DNA from: Dyadobacter sp. | Lineage (GTDB): Bacteria; Bacteroidota; Bacteroidia; Cytophagales; Spirosomataceae | Length of the DNA: 64,000 bases | Direction of reading: 5' to 3' | Assembly: GCF_017744695.1 (NCBI RefSeq) | Contig: NZ_JAGIAS010000003.1 | Coordinates: 310,001-374,000 of the forward strand | Notes under the pieces: generated by a model | What the model saw: the letters and a program-made list of their open reading frames with translations, nothing else | What the model was told of the DNA's origin: nothing | Database searches by the model: none | Part shown: one piece after another, positions 61,224 through 64,000 of the stretch | How positions within the stretch are numbered: the stretch's first letter is position 1 | How the letters are laid out: every line of letters begins with the position of its first letter | Translations under genes and position numbers: made by a program

Positions 61224-63401
61224 GTGCTACGTACCTTTATCCTAACCCCTTTCATTTTCTGTTTCATCATTTTCCAAAGTATTGCCCAGAAACCGAACGA
61301 AAACTACCAATACCACATCCATTCCGCCACTTCACCCATCAAAGTCGATGGTGTAGCGGACGATCCTGCGTGGTCGGCAGCCGAAACTGCCAAAGACTTT
61401 TTCATGATCACGCCCATGGACACGAGCTTCTCCAAGGCGCTGACGGACGTGAAACTGTGTTATGACAAACACAACCTCTACATCCTGGTCGTCAACTACA
61501 AGCCTGTTAATGGTTCGTTGATCGTCGAGTCGCTCAAACGCGATTTTGCATTCGGAAAGAATGACAACTTCCTGCTTTTCATGGACACGTTTGATGATAA
61601 GACCAACGGCTTTTCATTCGGTGCCAATGCGGCAGGCGCGCCCTGGGATGGCCAGCAGGGCGACGGCGGTACCGTCGATCTCAGCTGGGACAATAAGTGG
61701 GTCAGTTCGGTGAAGAACGAAGACGACAAATGGGTCTGGGAAGCAGCTATTCCGTTTAAAAGTATCCGTTACAAACCCGGCATTACGCGCTGGGGGATCA
61801 ATTTCAGCCGCCAGGACCTGACGATCTCCGAAAAATCGTCCTGGGCGCCCGTTCCGCGCCAGTTTCCGTCGGCATCGCTCGCATACACGGGCGTACTCGT
61901 GTGGGACACGCCTCCACCTACGCCCGGCCCGAACATTTCGGTGATCCCCTACGCAGCGATGCGCATGACCAAGGACCACCAGAACGACCTCCCTACCAAA
62001 TACAAGCCTACGATCGGAGGTGATGTGAAGATCGGGCTCACACCGTCGCTCAACCTGGATTTAACCGTTAACCCCGATTTCTCGCAGGTGGATGTGGACG
62101 TGCAGCAAACCAATCTCGACCGTTTCGAACTATTCTTCCCCGAGCGCCGGCAATTCTTCCTTGAAAACGCCGACCTTTTCGCCAATTTCGGGTACGCTAC
62201 CATCCGGCCATTCTTCTCGCGGCGCATTGGTCTGGGCGTACCGATCCAGTTTGGCGCGAGAATGAGCGGGAAAATCAATAAAAACTGGCGTATCGGTGTG
62301 CTCGATGTGCAAACCGGCGCGAATGACACACTGACGCCCCACAACAATTATGCGGTGTTCGCATTGCAGCGCCAGTTGCTGGCGCGTTCTAATGTGCGGT
62401 TCATATTCGTCAACAAGGACGCTACGAATTACATGCTGGAAAGGCATTCGGCCACAAACCGTTACAATCGGAACATCGGTGCGGAATTTAACCTGGCGAG
62501 CGCCAAAAACCTCTGGACCGGAAAAGTAATGTTCCTGAAATCGTTCACGCCGGGTAAATCCTCCGACGATTTCACACATGCCGCCGACCTGAAATTCACC
62601 AAAGCGAACCTGATATGGCAGTGGCAGCATGAGTATGTAGGGAAGAATTACAATGCGGAAGTAGGTTATGTGCCCAATGCGGTGCGGATGGGTTATTACA
62701 AGATCAGCCCCAATGTCGCCTATTTGTTTTTTATCAAACACAACAAGATCATCAGCCACGGACCTAAACTTGTGGACAATACCTATTGGGACAAAAAGTT
62801 CGATATGAGCGACCGCGAGTTCATTTTGTCCTATAATATCAACTTCATCAACCGCGCGACAATCGCCCTGTGGGGTTCCAGCAACTACGTGCGACTGCTT
62901 CGCCCGTTCGATCCTACCAACCTGGGTGGCTCAACGCTCGCAACCGGTACCGAACACAACTGGAAAGCCGTTGGTTTTGACATTGTTTCGGGGCCGCAAA
63001 ACCGCTTTACTTACCTCGCATCGGGTATCCTGGGCGGCTATTACCAGAACGGCAAGCGCAACAACCTCAAAGCCGAACTCGGCTATCGCGTACAGCCCTA
63101 CGTAGCCATCACCATGGCCGGTAACTATAACGACATCCGGCTTCCGGAACCCTGGAAACGCACGCAGCTCTGGCTTGTGGGCCCGCGCGTAGATGTGACA
63201 TTTACCAACAGCCTGTTTTTCACGACATTCATGCAATACAACAACCAGGCCGACAATATCAACCTGAATGCCCGTTTGCAGTGGCGCTACAAGCCAGCTT
63301 CCGATCTTTTTATCGTGTACACAGACAATTACCTGCCCGAGAATTTCAGGGTCAAGAACCGCGCGATCGTTTTGAAATTCACCTATTGGTGGAATCTTTA
63401 A
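61224..63401 (+). CDS. DUF5916 outer-membrane protein with CBM9-like N-domain
   Basis: The gene uses GTG 61224 (MLRTFILTPFIFCFIIFQSI). The 725-residue protein has a signal peptide, an N-terminal carbohydrate-binding-module-9-like domain (about 30-220: IKVDGVADDPAWSAAETAKD, WEAAIPFKSIRYKPG) and a DUF5916 barrel for the rest (LNLDLTVNPDFSQVDVDVQ, FPERRQFFLENADLF). The pairing is common in Bacteroidota and is thought to bind or process a surface ligand, but the function is open. Its TAA overlaps the stop codon of the convergent leucine-rich repeat gene. Confidence 0.88.
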   Translation: MLRTFILTPFIFCFIIFQSIAQKPNENYQYHIHSATSPIKVDGVADDPAWSAAETAKDFFMITPMDTSFSKALTDVKLCYDKHNLYILVVNYKPVNGSLIVESLKRDFAFGKNDNFLLFMDTFDDKTNGFSFGANAAGAPWDGQQGDGGTVDLSWDNKWVSSVKNEDDKWVWEAAIPFKSIRYKPGITRWGINFSRQDLTISEKSSWAPVPRQFPSASLAYTGVLVWDTPPPTPGPNISVIPYAAMRMTKDHQNDLPTKYKPTIGGDVKIGLTPSLNLDLTVNPDFSQVDVDVQQTNLDRFELFFPERRQFFLENADLFANFGYATIRPFFSRRIGLGVPIQFGARMSGKINKNWRIGVLDVQTGANDTLTPHNNYAVFALQRQLLARSNVRFIFVNKDATNYMLERHSATNRYNRNIGAEFNLASAKNLWTGKVMFLKSFTPGKSSDDFTHAADLKFTKANLIWQWQHEYVGKNYNAEVGYVPNAVRMGYYKISPNVAYLFFIKHNKIISHGPKLVDNTYWDKKFDMSDREFILSYNINFINRATIALWGSSNYVRLLRPFDPTNLGGSTLATGTEHNWKAVGFDIVSGPQNRFTYLASGILGGYYQNGKRNNLKAELGYRVQPYVAITMAGNYNDIRLPEPWKRTQLWLVGPRVDVTFTNSLFFTTFMQYNNQADNINLNARLQWRYKPASDLFIVYTDNYLPENFRVKNRAIVLKFTYWWNL

Positions 63402-64000
63402 TAAAACACCTCGATATTCTTCTTTTTGAGCTGGCTCAACTGCTCGCTGTATTTACGCTCGGCATCCTGTCCTAAAAACGGGTTGCCGCGTAAATGCAGT
63501 TTGTCGAGCTTGCGGATTTGCAAAAGCTGTATAGGAAACTCCGGGAAGTTGTTCGCAGAAAGATCCAACTCCTCCAAGTTGGTAAATGATGCGAGTTCCG
63601 CCGGGAATGTCGTCAGCCAGTTATAACCCAAATCCACGATACGCAGCTTCTTCATACGCGTAATGCGCTCGGGAAGTTTGCTGAGATGATTATGATGGGC
63701 GTAAAGCGTATGCACGCTTTTCATCCTGTCGATGCGGCTCGGTAATGCGGTGATCTGATTATGTGAAACCGCCAGATGCGTTAGCTTTTTCAGCTTCGTA
63801 ATCGATTTCGGCAGGGTTTCGAGTTTATTATAATACAAATCCAGGACTTCCAACCGGCGCATTTTGCGGATTCCCTTGGGCAGCGCTGCCACTTCACCCT
63901 TGTAAAAGTTAAGGTCCTTCACGCTTTTCAATTTACTGAAACTGGCATTTGTCAGATCTGTCAGCTGGTTGTTCCCCAGCCACAATGTTTCCAGTCCTTT
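63398..64000 (-). CDS. Leucine-rich repeat protein, 5' end outside window
   Basis: The frame enters at base 64000 (KGLETLWLGNNQLTDLTNAS) and ends at 63398, so the N-terminus and any signal peptide are outside the window. About eight leucine-rich repeats of 23 residues are visible, for example LEVLDLYYNKLETLPKSITK and LRIVDLGYNWLTTFPAELA, of the plant/bacterial LxxLxLxxNxLxxLP type. LRR domains bind proteins. The C-terminal tail is short and charged (LSQLKKKNIEVFY). The function is not evident. Confidence 0.85.
   Translation of the reverse strand, partial: KGLETLWLGNNQLTDLTNASFSKLKSVKDLNFYKGEVAALPKGIRKMRRLEVLDLYYNKLETLPKSITKLKKLTHLAVSHNQITALPSRIDRMKSVHTLYAHHNHLSKLPERITRMKKLRIVDLGYNWLTTFPAELASFTNLEELDLSANNFPEFPIQLLQIRKLDKLHLRGNPFLGQDAERKYSEQLSQLKKKNIEVFY

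Overview
The window is a 64 kb piece of a Bacteroidota chromosome, most likely a Dyadobacter-like member of the Cytophagales. Base composition is near 50% GC. Promoters follow the Bacteroidota -7 pattern TAnnTTTG. Typical families include a TonB-dependent receptor with a CarboxypepD_reg-like N-terminus, a PD40/OmpA protein, DUF5916, CcmB/CcsA/CcmD/CcmE/CcmF, viroplasmin-type RNase H and Uma2 nucleases. No rRNA, tRNA, CRISPR array, insertion sequence or prophage was seen. The genus call is inference.

Layout. 1-4043 (-): two amidohydrolase-family exported proteins, the first cut by the window edge. 4161-6434 (+): a small protein, then a SatD-like regulator with a DUF3307 membrane partner behind four 18-bp palindromes at exact 29-bp spacing, then a small periplasmic protein. 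6453-19528 (-): a housekeeping block with Uma2, prfC, pyrophosphatase, GT2, trmN6, rnhA, pepT, an NTP pyrophosphohydrolase, MarC, a Nudix/wHTH regulator, a class V aminotransferase, dapA and ligA. 19529-20948: a small AT-richer accessory island (SUKH protein, second Uma2). 21009-25063 (+): rpe, an apiosidase-like glycosidase and a PD40/OmpA protein.

25123-38280 (+) is the most interesting block. It is a glycan-assembly cluster with a GT39-type transferase and a split transketolase whose two subunits flank an epimerase fused to a GT2 polyprenyl-glycosyltransferase. A polytopic membrane protein, an acyltransferase-3, a second GT2, a membrane-anchored DUF3352-like protein and an SGNH/AlgX-like protein follow. 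Together they suggest that an unusual, probably transketolase-modified and O-acylated sugar is built and moved across the membrane.

38277-48289: a CPA1 antiporter, class 3 lipase, M14 peptidase, OMP-like protein, RhlE-type helicase, rhodanese, dapF, rplS and nnr. 48306-49038: a decayed DUF433 gene and a macro-domain protein. 49174-51586 (-): feoAB. 51826-56558 (+): cytochrome c maturation operon ccmB-ccsA-ccmD-ccmE-ccmF, with a CxxxY-type CcmE. 56720-64000: flavin amine oxidase, TonB receptor, DUF3817, DUF5916 and a leucine-rich-repeat protein cut by the window end.

Several 3' ends carry unusual short-word tandem repeats in inverted arrangement that include the stop codon (pepT, dapF). Three convergent gene pairs overlap by exactly four bases through their stop codons.
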